From an uncultured Ruminococcus sp. (GTDB taxonomy: Bacteria; Bacillota; Clostridia; Oscillospirales; Acutalibacteraceae): 13,065 nucleotides of DNA. Below the pieces are notes generated by a model. The model was not told the origin of the DNA. It did not search any database and worked only from the letters and a program-made list of their open reading frames with translations. Location of the stretch: the NCBI GenBank assembly GCA_902772795.1, contig CACYBZ010000043.1:1-13065 (forward strand). Direction: 5' to 3'. Positions 6,463 through 13,065 of the stretch are shown in pieces; the stretch's first letter is position 1; every line of letters starts with the position of its first letter. The translations under genes and the position numbers were made by a program.

Positions 6463-7299
6463 ATGAAAAAAGGATTTATAGTATTGTTATGTGTGGTATT
6501 TTGTATTATGGCAGGTTGTTCAGCTCAGGACGCTGTTATGCAGACGACCGTACAACAAAAAAATTCGGAAGGATATGTCGTGACAGAACTGACAACGGCA
6601 CAGTTCGATGTTCCGAACAAAAATGAAAACAGCAGTGTGGAAGTTATTGAGAACCAATCTGAAAATAACGAGGGTACGTTATCGCCGTCGTGGTTTGATG
6701 ATGCGGTTTTTGTCGGTGACAGTGTTACTACGTTTCTGGATACCTATTGTGAGGGGAATGCCGATGCTCTTGGGCAGGCAAAATTTTTATGTTCAGCGAG
6801 TCTGAGTTACGGCAATGCCCAATGGGATATTGATGACCCTGACGCAGTACACCCGTCTTACCGAGGGGAAAAACATCTTGCGGAAGACTGTATAGCGGTG
6901 ACGGGAGCAAATAAGATTTTTGTGATGCTGGGTATTAATGACATTGGTGTATACGGCGTTGATGGTGCTGTAGAGAATGCCGAAACATTTTTCGGAAAAC
7001 TGGAGAGTAAAGCCAACGGAGCAAAAATCTATGTGCAGTCGGTAACACCTATTGTTAAAGGCAAGGAAAATGATGTCATCAGCAATGAGAAAGTTGAACA
7101 GTTCAACGAACGGCTGAAACAACTGGCACAGAACAGAGGATATGTTTATATTGATGTACATAGTGCGGTATGTGATGAAAACGGTTATCTGCAATATGAA
7201 TACTGTTGTGACCCTGAAGGAGAGGGAATGGGAATTCATTTTTCATGGGACGGTTGTGAAGTCTGGAGTAATTATCTGAAACAGAATGTAGGTAACTGA
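6463..7299 (+). CDS. SGNH/GDSL-hydrolase-like lipoprotein, paralog 2
   Basis: A 278-aa predicted lipoprotein. The signal peptide ends in the lipobox IMAGC, with Cys19 as the lipidated residue. A linker (20-75) carries EGYVVTELTTA, also present in paralog 3. The hydrolase domain follows: FVGDSVT with Ser87, SLSYGN, GIND at 157-160, and MGIHFSWDG with His259. As in paralog 1, Met replaces the block V Asp; this copy also has two extra residues (PEGEGMG against PEDMG). It is closest to paralog 1: the DNA around the block V motif is almost identical (about 6370-6400 and 7228-7258), suggesting recent duplication or gene conversion. The ATG at 6463 has only a weak GGTGA-type site; an upstream in-frame ATG at 6388 lies within paralog 1 and is rejected because the signal peptide starts at 6463. 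Confidence 0.88.
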   Translation: MKKGFIVLLCVVFCIMAGCSAQDAVMQTTVQQKNSEGYVVTELTTAQFDVPNKNENSSVEVIENQSENNEGTLSPSWFDDAVFVGDSVTTFLDTYCEGNADALGQAKFLCSASLSYGNAQWDIDDPDAVHPSYRGEKHLAEDCIAVTGANKIFVMLGINDIGVYGVDGAVENAETFFGKLESKANGAKIYVQSVTPIVKGKENDVISNEKVEQFNERLKQLAQNRGYVYIDVHSAVCDENGYLQYEYCCDPEGEGMGIHFSWDGCEVWSNYLKQNVGN

Positions 7300-7330
7300 C
7301 AGATTTTATTTTTCGGGGTGAAAAACATCA

Positions 7331-8167
7331 ATGAGAAAAAAAATAACAGCAGGAATACTATGTATGCTGTTGTGTATTATGGCAGGTTGTTCGTCTGAAA
7401 AGAAGACACAGACCACGCAGGTGAAAAACGATGAGGGATATGTGGTAACAGAGTTGACCACTGCCATTTATGAACAACCACCTGTTGTTTCAGGTGGGGA
7501 TACTCCTGTTACGGATAGTATATCTTCGGTTTCATCGGAAAGCGGAAACGGGGAAACAACGTCGTCATCATGGTTTGATGATGCTGTCTTTGTCGGGGAC
7601 AGTGTTACGTTGAAACTCAACTATTATTGTGATGCCAATCCTGATGCTTTGGGAAATGCCAAGTTTTTTTGTGCGGGAAGTATGGGATATGGCAATACAC
7701 AGATGGACAATGATGATGAAGAACTGATACAGCCATATTATAAAGGGGTCGTACAGAATACGGAAGACTGTGCTGTTGTCACCAATTCGACAAAGGTATT
7801 TGTCATGTTGGGAATGAATGATGTCGGTCTTTATGGTGTAGATGAGTCTTTGGACTATGCTCAGAAGTTGTTACAGAAGATTCATGACAAATCTCCTGAT
7901 GCTGTGATTTATGTGCAGTCAACAACGCCGATACTTTCGGGTATGGAAAAAGAGTCATGGAATAATACCCTGATACGGGAATTCAATGAAAAATTGCAGG
8001 AAATGTCTGCTGAAAAAGGATATCATTATCTGGATATCTACAGTGTTATGGCAGATGAAAACGGCTGTCTGCGTGAAGAATATTGTAGTGACCCCGAAGC
8101 AATGGGAATTCATTTTACAGAAGAAGCCTGTGCAATGTGGTGCGACTATCTTAAAAATCATGTATGA
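7331..8167 (+). CDS. SGNH/GDSL-hydrolase-like lipoprotein, paralog 3
   Basis: A 278-aa predicted lipoprotein with lipobox IMAGC (Cys20) and a long Ser/Thr/Gly-rich linker (21-80) containing the same EGYVVTELTTA motif as paralog 2. The domain shows FVGDSVT with Ser91, block II around SMGYGN, GMND at 161-164, and MGIHFTEEA with His261; the block V Asp is again Met. This copy is the most diverged: it lacks the VHPSYKGE-like segment (LIQPYYKGV instead) and the SWDG after the histidine. The start at 7331 has GGGGTG at 7315-7320. It sits 31 nt after paralog 2 and 31 nt before the DUF4358-like gene, so cotranscription is likely. Different substrate preference from paralogs 1 and 2 is possible but unproven. 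Confidence 0.87.
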   Translation: MRKKITAGILCMLLCIMAGCSSEKKTQTTQVKNDEGYVVTELTTAIYEQPPVVSGGDTPVTDSISSVSSESGNGETTSSSWFDDAVFVGDSVTLKLNYYCDANPDALGNAKFFCAGSMGYGNTQMDNDDEELIQPYYKGVVQNTEDCAVVTNSTKVFVMLGMNDVGLYGVDESLDYAQKLLQKIHDKSPDAVIYVQSTTPILSGMEKESWNNTLIREFNEKLQEMSAEKGYHYLDIYSVMADENGCLREEYCSDPEAMGIHFTEEACAMWCDYLKNHV

Positions 8168-8198
8168 TGTTGTCGTGTAAAATACAAGGAGGTAAACA

Positions 8199-8720
8199 AT
8201 GATGAAGAAAGTAGCAGTTATTTTGGCAATGGTATTGATAATGGGAACGGTTTTATGTGCGTGCAAAGATAATCAGGATACGACTTCAGGGGAAAATTCT
8301 GTTGTAAGTACGGATACAGTACAGGAAAAATCCCTGACTGATGTATTCAGCGAGATAAAGTCGCAGATGAACGTGTCAGAAATGGTAGAGTTTCAGGACG
8401 TGTCATCGCTTGACAGATATTATGGTATTACTGCCGAACAGGTTTCCGAGTTTGCGGGAGGAATCAACAATTCAGGCGTAGAACAGGAAGAAATCGTATT
8501 GATAAAGGCAAGCGATGAAGCAAACGTGGAAGCGATTAAAACAGCATTGGAAAACAGACGGCAGTCTAAACTCAACGAAAACAAGAACTACAATCCTACA
8601 CAAGCGGAAATTATTGAACAGTGTTCTGTGGAAACCAACGGTTTATATATTTTTATGCTGATATCTCCGAACCACGAACAGATGACACAAGTAGTCAGAA
8701 CTTCACTGAATCTGGCTTGA
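8199..8720 (+). CDS. DUF4358-like lipoprotein
   Basis: A 173-aa predicted lipoprotein with signal peptide ending in VLCAC (Cys22 lipidated; Cys at the -2 position is less usual). The mature part begins with a Ser/Thr-rich linker and contains VSEMVEFQDVSSLDRYYGI, then EEIVLIKASDEANVEAIKTAL and GLYIFMLISPNHEQMTQVVRTSL. This order matches the DUF4358 family of clostridial lipoproteins as I remember it, whose role is unknown. AAGGAGG at 8186-8192 gives 6 nt to the ATG at 8199 or 9 nt to the ATG at 8202; most genes here use about 9, so 8202 may be the true start. It is the last gene of the SGNH operon, followed by a strong terminator. From memory, this family often occurs near SGNH and membrane acyltransferase genes; no acyltransferase is in this window. 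Confidence 0.85.
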   Translation: MMKKVAVILAMVLIMGTVLCACKDNQDTTSGENSVVSTDTVQEKSLTDVFSEIKSQMNVSEMVEFQDVSSLDRYYGITAEQVSEFAGGINNSGVEQEEIVLIKASDEANVEAIKTALENRRQSKLNENKNYNPTQAEIIEQCSVETNGLYIFMLISPNHEQMTQVVRTSLNLA

Positions 8721-8730
8721 TAACGGCAAT

Positions 8731-8773
8731 AAAAAATCACCTGTCTTATCCGCAGACAGGTGATTTCTTTTTT
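8731..8773. terminator. Probable bidirectional terminator between converging operons
   Basis: A 13-bp perfect stem (AAATCACCTGTCT at 8734-8746 with AGACAGGTGATTT at 8754-8766) around a 7-nt loop. CTTTTTT follows on the + strand, and six A upstream (8731-8736) give a T-tract on the - strand. It ends the SGNH operon and may also stop transcription from upp. Confidence 0.88.
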
Positions 8774-8785
8774 GTTTACAGAGAG

Positions 8786-8858
8786 TTTAAGGGCGTTGCC
8801 CTTAAAAATCCCATCAGGGGCGTTGCCCCTGAACCCCACAAGCCTTTAAAAAGGCTTG
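8786..8858. repeat. Palindromic repeat, copy 1 (three hairpins)
   Basis: Hairpin A is TTTAAGGGC/GCCCTTAAA (8786-8806, GTT loop). Hairpin B is TCAGGGGC/GCCCCTGA (8814-8832, GTT loop). Hairpin C is CAAGCCTT/AAGGCTTG (8839-8858). A and B share the arrangement seen at 10088-10141. I recall similar GGGCGTTGCCC-type repeats as common intergenic elements in Ruminococcus-type genomes. The rest of 8859-8943 up to the end of upp holds nothing I can assign. Confidence 0.7.
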
Positions 8859-8943
8859 ACCGAAACTTCAGTTGTCAGGTTCTGAACGTATGGGGAAAAT
8901 ATGACGGGAGTTTATTTTCTGTGGTTGCTGATTTTTTGGAGGA

Positions 8944-9576
8944 TTACATTGTACCGAAAATTCTGTCACCTGCGTCACCAAGACCGGGAACAATATAACA
9001 ATTTTCGTTAAGACCTTTGTCCTTTGCGGCACAGAATACCTGTACATCAGGATGTTCCTCTGTCAAAGCCCGTATGCCTTTGGGAGCTGCGACGATACAA
9101 AGAAATTTAATACTTTTCGGATTACTTTTCTTGATAATGGAAATGGCATCAACCGCCGAACCGCCTGTAGCAAGCATAGGGTCAAGTACGAAGACATCTC
9201 TTTCGCTGATATCCGAGGGTAATTTTTTATAATATTCTACAGGCTGAAATGTTTTTTCGTCACGGTATAATCCGATATGTCCTACTTTTGCTGCAGGAAC
9301 CATTTTCAGCATAGCGTCCAGCATACCGCAGCCTGCTCTCAGAATAGGTACAAATGCTAATTTTCTGCCTGCCAGAACTTTTGTTGTTGCTGTCGCCACA
9401 GGTGTTTCAATCTGAATTTCCTCCAGCGGTAAATCCCGCATGGCTTCATAGCACATCAGCATGGAAATTTCTGAAATTAATTCCCTGAACATTTTACTGC
9501 CTGTGTTCTTGTCACGCAGAAACGATAATTTATGCTGAATAAGAGGGTGGTCTAAAACGGTAACCTGATTGTTCAT
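8944..9576 (-). CDS. upp: Uracil phosphoribosyltransferase
   Basis: A 210-aa cytosolic salvage enzyme joining uracil and PRPP to UMP. The PRPP-binding loop is [14 protein letters not shown] at 132-145, and the uracil-binding C-terminus is [13 protein letters not shown] at 197-209. Conserved FVPILRAG (75-82) and GLYRDE (102-107) also match, and the length equals the family norm of about 209. The start at 9576 gives [12 protein letters not shown] with AAAGG on this strand at 9592-9588; a longer in-frame ATG at 9621 overlaps the end of rpiB and lacks a site. It lies 44 nt after rpiB and is the last gene of the right-hand operon. Confidence 0.97.
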   Translation of the reverse strand: MNNQVTVLDHPLIQHKLSFLRDKNTGSKMFRELISEISMLMCYEAMRDLPLEEIQIETPVATATTKVLAGRKLAFVPILRAGCGMLDAMLKMVPAAKVGHIGLYRDEKTFQPVEYYKKLPSDISERDVFVLDPMLATGGSAVDAISIIKKSNPKSIKFLCIVAAPKGIRALTEEHPDVQVFCAAKDKGLNENCYIVPGLGDAGDRIFGTM

Positions 9577-9620
9577 CAATGTCACAACCTTTCTTTTTTG
9601 TATTTGTCTGAAAATTATCA

Positions 9621-10067
9621 TCAGGCATTTTCTTTTGCCTCGATTTCACTAATCATATTCACTCTGTTTTCATGACGTCCGCCGTCAAACGGTGTATGCA
9701 GGAAAATATCTGCCAGTTTTACGGCTGTTTTTCCATCAATCACCCTACCGCCCATACAAAGTATGTTGGCATTGTTGTGCCGTCTTGTCATTTCGGCACA
9801 GAATTCATTGGTAACGACTGCTGCACGGATACCTTTGATTTTATTCGCCACCATAGAAACACCTATACCCGTACCGCAACAGATAATGCCCAGTTCACAT
9901 TCCTTACTGGCAACTGCCCGTGAAGCTTTCTCTGCGTAGATGGGGTAGTCAACAGACTGCGTACTGTATGTTCCGAAGTCCTTATAGTCGATATGCTGCA
10001 TTTCCAGATGTTTTCTGACGGCTTCTTTAATTTCATAACCGCCGTGGTCACAAGCCAATGCTATCAT
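9621..10067 (-). CDS. rpiB: Ribose-5-phosphate isomerase B
   Basis: A 148-aa enzyme interconverting ribose 5-phosphate and ribulose 5-phosphate in the pentose phosphate pathway. The family signature is clear: CDHGG at 6-10, ICCGTGIG at 62-69 with C64 the expected catalytic cysteine, RRHNNAN at 95-101 with H97, and R138 in the C-terminal RHENRV region. AGGAGTG on the - strand lies just upstream of the start at 10067. It follows tsaB after a 106-nt gap that holds the second double-hairpin repeat, and precedes upp. Pairing with upp makes sense because both act on the phosphoribose pool, though the gap means separate or attenuated expression cannot be excluded. LacA/B galactose-6-phosphate isomerases are relatives but less likely in this context. 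Confidence 0.95.
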   Translation of the reverse strand: MIALACDHGGYEIKEAVRKHLEMQHIDYKDFGTYSTQSVDYPIYAEKASRAVASKECELGIICCGTGIGVSMVANKIKGIRAAVVTNEFCAEMTRRHNNANILCMGGRVIDGKTAVKLADIFLHTPFDGGRHENRVNMISEIEAKENA

Positions 10068-10087
10068 TTTCTAACACTCCTTTGTTG

Positions 10088-10141
10088 GTTTGAGGGGGAA
10101 AATCCCTTTGAAAATCCTGTCAGGGACGTTTTCCCTGACGG
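10088..10141. repeat. Palindromic repeat, copy 2 (between tsaB and rpiB)
   Basis: It has the same order as copy 1: a GTTTGAGGG...CCCTTT hairpin (about 10092-10108, weak), the linker AAAATCC, and a strong hairpin GTCAGGGA/TCCCTGAC (10119-10126 with 10132-10139). The loops have diverged (CGTTTT instead of CGTT). The third hairpin of copy 1 is absent. The rest of the 10068-10173 gap holds only the rpiB binding site and a CATGCATG palindrome. Confidence 0.65.
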
Positions 10142-10173
10142 TTTGTTTGTCCATGCATGAAAACAGATAACCG

Positions 10174-10887
10174 TCACTGTTGTTCTGTTTTTTTCTGCAG
10201 TTCCCTCTGTGCCTGCGGTAAGGCAAGATAGGACGGCAAAAGCTGTTGTGCAGTGACTGTTTTTCCTGCTTTGGCAAGTTTTTCCCCGACAAACGCCACA
10301 CCGCTGCTTTGGGGATATCGCAGATGTTCAGGGGCAAGTTTCAACGCAGGAACGGTATCTTTCATCAGGGAATAGGCGGTTTCACAGCCATCACCCGACA
10401 ACATGATTTCGGTATCAGGATAATTTTCATGGATAAATGCTGATATTTCTTCGTAGGACAGCGTTTTATCTTCAGTCAGTCTTTCGACAACGCCGTCATT
10501 CCGACAGCGGAAAAATGCACAGAAAAAGCGTCTGCACCTTGCGTCAATGACACTACAGACAAGCGTATCACTGCTCATAAAGTTACAGGCAATCGCTTCC
10601 AGTGTGGAAACACCGACGCATGGTTTGTTTTCGGCAAACGACAACCCCTTAATGGCGGAAATACCGATTCTCAGCCCTGTAAATGACCCGGGGCCTGTGG
10701 AAACGGCGAAACAGTCCACATCTTTCAGTGAAAGGGAAGAGGTCTTTAACAAAGCTTCTGTCATCGGCATGAGTGTCGTGCTGTGGGTAAGTCCCGCATT
10801 GATAAAGAACTGTCCCAGAATTTTGCCGTCACGCAGATAAGCCACCGAAGCGGACTTTGCCGATGAATCCATAGCCAGTATATTCAT
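10174..10887 (-). CDS. tsaB: tRNA threonylcarbamoyladenosine biosynthesis protein TsaB
   Basis: A 237-aa member of the ASKHA (actin-like) fold that works as partner of TsaD in the t6A complex, which modifies A37 of ANN-decoding tRNAs. The start MNILAMDSSAKSASVA is the family's phosphate-1 region, and STGPGSFTGLRIGIS (63-77) is the most recognisable TsaB motif. SVIDARCRRFFCAFF (112-126) matches the conserved DARRxEVY-type region. Length is normal (about 230). It starts 4 nt after the tsaE stop, so they are translationally close, as is common in Bacillota. The usual third member, TsaD, is not in this window. The C-terminus ends in a Gln/Lys-rich tail, QAQRELQKKTEQQ. Confidence 0.96.
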   Translation of the reverse strand: MNILAMDSSAKSASVAYLRDGKILGQFFINAGLTHSTTLMPMTEALLKTSSLSLKDVDCFAVSTGPGSFTGLRIGISAIKGLSFAENKPCVGVSTLEAIACNFMSSDTLVCSVIDARCRRFFCAFFRCRNDGVVERLTEDKTLSYEEISAFIHENYPDTEIMLSGDGCETAYSLMKDTVPALKLAPEHLRYPQSSGVAFVGEKLAKAGKTVTAQQLLPSYLALPQAQRELQKKTEQQ

Positions 10888-10891
10888 GATA

Positions 10892-11320
10892 TTATCCGCA
10901 CCTTTCTACGGTAAAAATCCGCTGATTTTCGTCATCACCTTTTTCAATGGTAATTCGGATATAATTTTCAGGAAGAGCATTTTCAATATTTTCGCTCCAC
11001 TCAATCACAATAACGCCGTTATCCAGATAATCAAAGAAACCTACCGAATATAAATCGTCCCAACTGGAAATTCTGTACATATCGAAATGATAAACTGTAA
11101 ATCTGGCATGATATTCGTTGACAATGGCAAATGTGGGACTGGATACGCAGTTTTCCGCCCCAAGTCCTTTGACAAGTCCCGTAGTAAAAGCCGTTTTGCC
11201 CATTCCCAGACCGCCGAAAAGGGCAATGACTTCTGTTCCTGTGAGTTCTTTGGCAATCGTTTCACCGATAGCCAGCGTTTCTTCATAAGAATGGCTTTGG
11301 TATACCGTAGTAATGTTCAT
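10892..11320 (-). CDS. tsaE: tRNA threonylcarbamoyladenosine biosynthesis ATPase TsaE
   Basis: A 142-aa P-loop ATPase that supports turnover of the TsaB-TsaD complex in t6A synthesis. Walker A is GGLGMGKT (36-43); the family more often has G-D/E-LGAGKT, so the acidic residue is replaced by Gly and Ala by Met. SPTF (61-64), HFDMYR (78-83) and the EWSEN Walker-B-like motif (107-111) are intact. The start at 11320 gives MNITTVYQ, and the stop is 4 nt before tsaB. It begins 15 nt after fhs, so it shares that transcript. Whether the Walker A variant matters cannot be told from sequence. Confidence 0.96.
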   Translation of the reverse strand: MNITTVYQSHSYEETLAIGETIAKELTGTEVIALFGGLGMGKTAFTTGLVKGLGAENCVSSPTFAIVNEYHARFTVYHFDMYRISSWDDLYSVGFFDYLDNGVIVIEWSENIENALPENYIRITIEKGDDENQRIFTVERCG

Positions 11321-11335
11321 AGAAAAGCCTTTCTG

Positions 11336-13003
11336 TCAGAACAATCCCGAAATGATACCGTCTTCGCTGACATCAATTTTTTCGGCTGACGGAACTTTCG
11401 GCAGTCCGGGCATGGTCATGATATCTCCCGTGTAGACAACGACAAATCCTGCACCGTTGGAAAGTCTGACATCTCTTACCGTGACAGTAAATCCTTGAGG
11501 AACACCCAGTAAAGCAGGATTGTCCGAAAGAGAATACTGCGTTTTGGCAATACATACAGGCATACTGTTACCGCCAAGTTCGACAATCTTTTTCAATGAT
11601 TTTTCAGCCTGTGCCGTAAAGACAACATCGTCAGCACGATAAATTTCGGTAGCAATTTTCTTTACTTTTTCTTTTACCGAAAGATTGTCGTCATACATGA
11701 AACGGAAATGATTTTCTTTTTCGCAGGCTTCTGCCACTTTTGCAGCGAGTTCCTTACCGCCGTCACCGCCTTTGGCAAACATTTCCGCAGTGGAGAAATC
11801 TGCACCTTTTTCCTGACAATACTGTCTGATATAATCCAGTTCTTCTTCAGAGTCATTCAGGAATTTGTTGATGGCAACCACAACAGGAACACCATATTTT
11901 CTCATATTGTCGATGTGAACCCCTAAATTACCGATTCCCTTTTTGAGTGCTTCAAGATTAGGCTGAGCAACATCGTTTTTGGCAACACCGCCGTTATATT
12001 TCAACGCACGACAGGTGGCAACAATGACAATGGCACTCGGGGTAAGATGGGCATAACGACATTTGATGTCAAGGAATTTTTCTGCACCCAGGTCAGACCC
12101 GAACCCTGCTTCTGTGATACAGTAATCAGCAAGTTTCAACGCCAGTTTTGTGGCTCTGACAGAGTTACAGCCATGAGCAATATTGGCAAAAGGCCCTCCG
12201 TGCATGATAGCCGGTGTACCTTCAATCGTCTGTACGAGGTTGGGCATAATGGCATCTTTAAGTAAAGCCGTCATTGCTCCGTCTGCCTTGATATCTCTGG
12301 CATAGACAGGCGTATCGTCATATTTATAGGCAACAAGAATTTTTCCCAGACGTTCTTTTAAATCTTTGATGTTTGTGGCAAGACAGAGTATTGCCATGAC
12401 TTCACTGGCTACAGTAATCTGGAAAGAATCTTCTCTCGGTACACCGTTGACTTTTCCGCCCATACCGCTGACAATAAAACGCAGTTGTCTGTCATTCATG
12501 TCAAGACATCTTTTGAATACCACTCTGCGGGGGTCAATTCCCAGAACATTTCCTTGCTGAATATGGTTGTCCAGCATAGCACATAAAAGATTGTTGGCAG
12601 ATGTGATGGCGTGCATATCGCCTGTGAAGTGTAAGTTGATATCTTCCATAGGAAGTACCTGTGCATAGCCTCCGCCTGCTGCACCGCCTTTGATACCGAA
12701 AACAGGGCCTAAAGACGGTTCTCTTAAAGCAATAATGGCATTTTTGCCGATTTTCGCCATTGCTTCGCCAAGACCTGTGGTGACGGTTGTTTTTCCTTCT
12801 CCCGCAGGAGTGGGGTTGATAGCTGTTACCAATATCAGTTTTCCGTCAGGTTTGTCCTTTACCCTCTTGAATAACGACTGATTCAGTTTTGCTTTATATC
12901 GTCCGTAAAGTTCCAGTTCATCATCAAGTATGTTCAGGTCATGGGCAACGTCAGTGATAGGTCTTAATTTTGTCTGCTGAGCAATTTCGATGTCAGAAAG
13001 CAT
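11336..13003 (-). CDS. fhs: Formate-tetrahydrofolate ligase
   Basis: A 555-aa enzyme that makes 10-formyl-THF from formate, THF and ATP, feeding purine and formyl-Met synthesis and, in acetogens, the methyl branch. The N-terminal nucleotide site is [14 protein letters not shown] (65-78), with [12 protein letters not shown] and the [13 protein letters not shown] region following. The [13 protein letters not shown] segment and the C-terminal [22 protein letters not shown] are family hallmarks. Length matches the usual 556 aa. The ATG at 13003 has GGAGG on this strand at 13017-13013, 9 nt away; a longer in-frame ATG at 13045 falls within the promoter and is rejected. It is first in the operon fhs-tsaE-tsaB-rpiB-upp. 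Confidence 0.97.
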   Translation of the reverse strand: MLSDIEIAQQTKLRPITDVAHDLNILDDELELYGRYKAKLNQSLFKRVKDKPDGKLILVTAINPTPAGEGKTTVTTGLGEAMAKIGKNAIIALREPSLGPVFGIKGGAAGGGYAQVLPMEDINLHFTGDMHAITSANNLLCAMLDNHIQQGNVLGIDPRRVVFKRCLDMNDRQLRFIVSGMGGKVNGVPREDSFQITVASEVMAILCLATNIKDLKERLGKILVAYKYDDTPVYARDIKADGAMTALLKDAIMPNLVQTIEGTPAIMHGGPFANIAHGCNSVRATKLALKLADYCITEAGFGSDLGAEKFLDIKCRYAHLTPSAIVIVATCRALKYNGGVAKNDVAQPNLEALKKGIGNLGVHIDNMRKYGVPVVVAINKFLNDSEEELDYIRQYCQEKGADFSTAEMFAKGGDGGKELAAKVAEACEKENHFRFMYDDNLSVKEKVKKIATEIYRADDVVFTAQAEKSLKKIVELGGNSMPVCIAKTQYSLSDNPALLGVPQGFTVTVRDVRLSNGAGFVVVYTGDIMTMPGLPKVPSAEKIDVSEDGIISGLF

Positions 13004-13033
13004 ACGAAAACACCTCCGATTATTAATATCAGA

Positions 13034-13062
13034 ATTATAGCACATCTGTAATTTTTTAACAA
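13034..13062 (-). promoter_or_regulatory. Sigma-A promoter of the fhs operon
   Basis: On the - strand, TTGTTA (13062-13057), a 17-nt spacer and TATAAT (13039-13034), with TGC before the -10 making it extended. The transcript would start about 10 nt before the GGAGG, giving a very short leader. Confidence 0.8.
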
Positions 13063-13065
13063 GAC

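Noticed and set aside
7955..8266. Antisense 103-aa reading frame with a hydrophobic stretch
   Set aside because: It lies opposite the end of paralog 3 and the start of the DUF4358-like gene, with no binding site or promoter.
8621..8998. A 125-aa + strand frame reading through the terminator and repeat
   Set aside because: It crosses the strong terminator and the palindromic repeat and overlaps two real genes.
13004..13045. Longer start for fhs
   Set aside because: It falls inside the promoter and across the ribosome binding site; family length fits 13003.

Overview
The window looks like chromosomal DNA from a low-GC anaerobic gut Bacillota of the Ruminococcus/Oscillospiraceae type. The evidence is AT-rich intergenic DNA, strong AGGAGG-type ribosome binding sites about 9 nt before starts, near-consensus sigma-A promoters often with an extended -10 TGn, some TTG starts, clostridial small lipoproteins of the DUF4358 and DUF4830 types, and a formate-tetrahydrofolate ligase. 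The genus is an inference from gene style, not from a marker gene.

Layout. Genes left of about 8.72 kb are on the + strand, except one XRE regulator. Everything to the right is on the - strand, so the halves converge at 8721-8943 on a hairpin that could terminate from both sides. In order: a membrane-anchored DUF4830-like protein and an RsuA-type pseudouridine synthase (112-1350); a lone sugar-ABC ATPase of the MsmK/UgpC type with its own terminator (1498-2713); an unrecognised 212-aa protein with its own promoter (2798-3436); a hairpin-rich intergenic stretch whose core folds as a compact four-way junction (3445-3529); an XRE regulator (3707-4183, -) divergent from a 54-aa basic protein (4290-4454); a cation diffusion facilitator behind a perfect consensus promoter (4544-5428); an exported-protein operon of three tandem SGNH/GDSL-hydrolase-like paralogs plus a DUF4358-like lipoprotein (5597-8720); and, reading leftward from the right edge, fhs - tsaE - tsaB - rpiB - upp (13003-8944).

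How the genes work together. The right-hand operon is housekeeping: one-carbon activation (Fhs), two components of the tRNA t6A threonylcarbamoyl-transfer machinery (TsaE, TsaB), pentose phosphate isomerisation (RpiB) and uracil salvage (Upp). The left-hand operon has a clear promoter and terminator and puts four proteins on the outer face of the membrane: one probably membrane-anchored and three predicted lipoproteins. The three hydrolase-like copies keep GDS and GxND blocks, but the position expected to hold the catalytic Asp of block V (DxxH) is Met in all three. Four cysteines are also conserved. With the four-way-junction element, this operon is the least ordinary part of the window.

No tRNA, rRNA, CRISPR array, insertion sequence, phage or transposon gene was seen. 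Two related double-hairpin repeats (8786-8858 and 10088-10141) suggest a dispersed palindromic repeat family in this genome.
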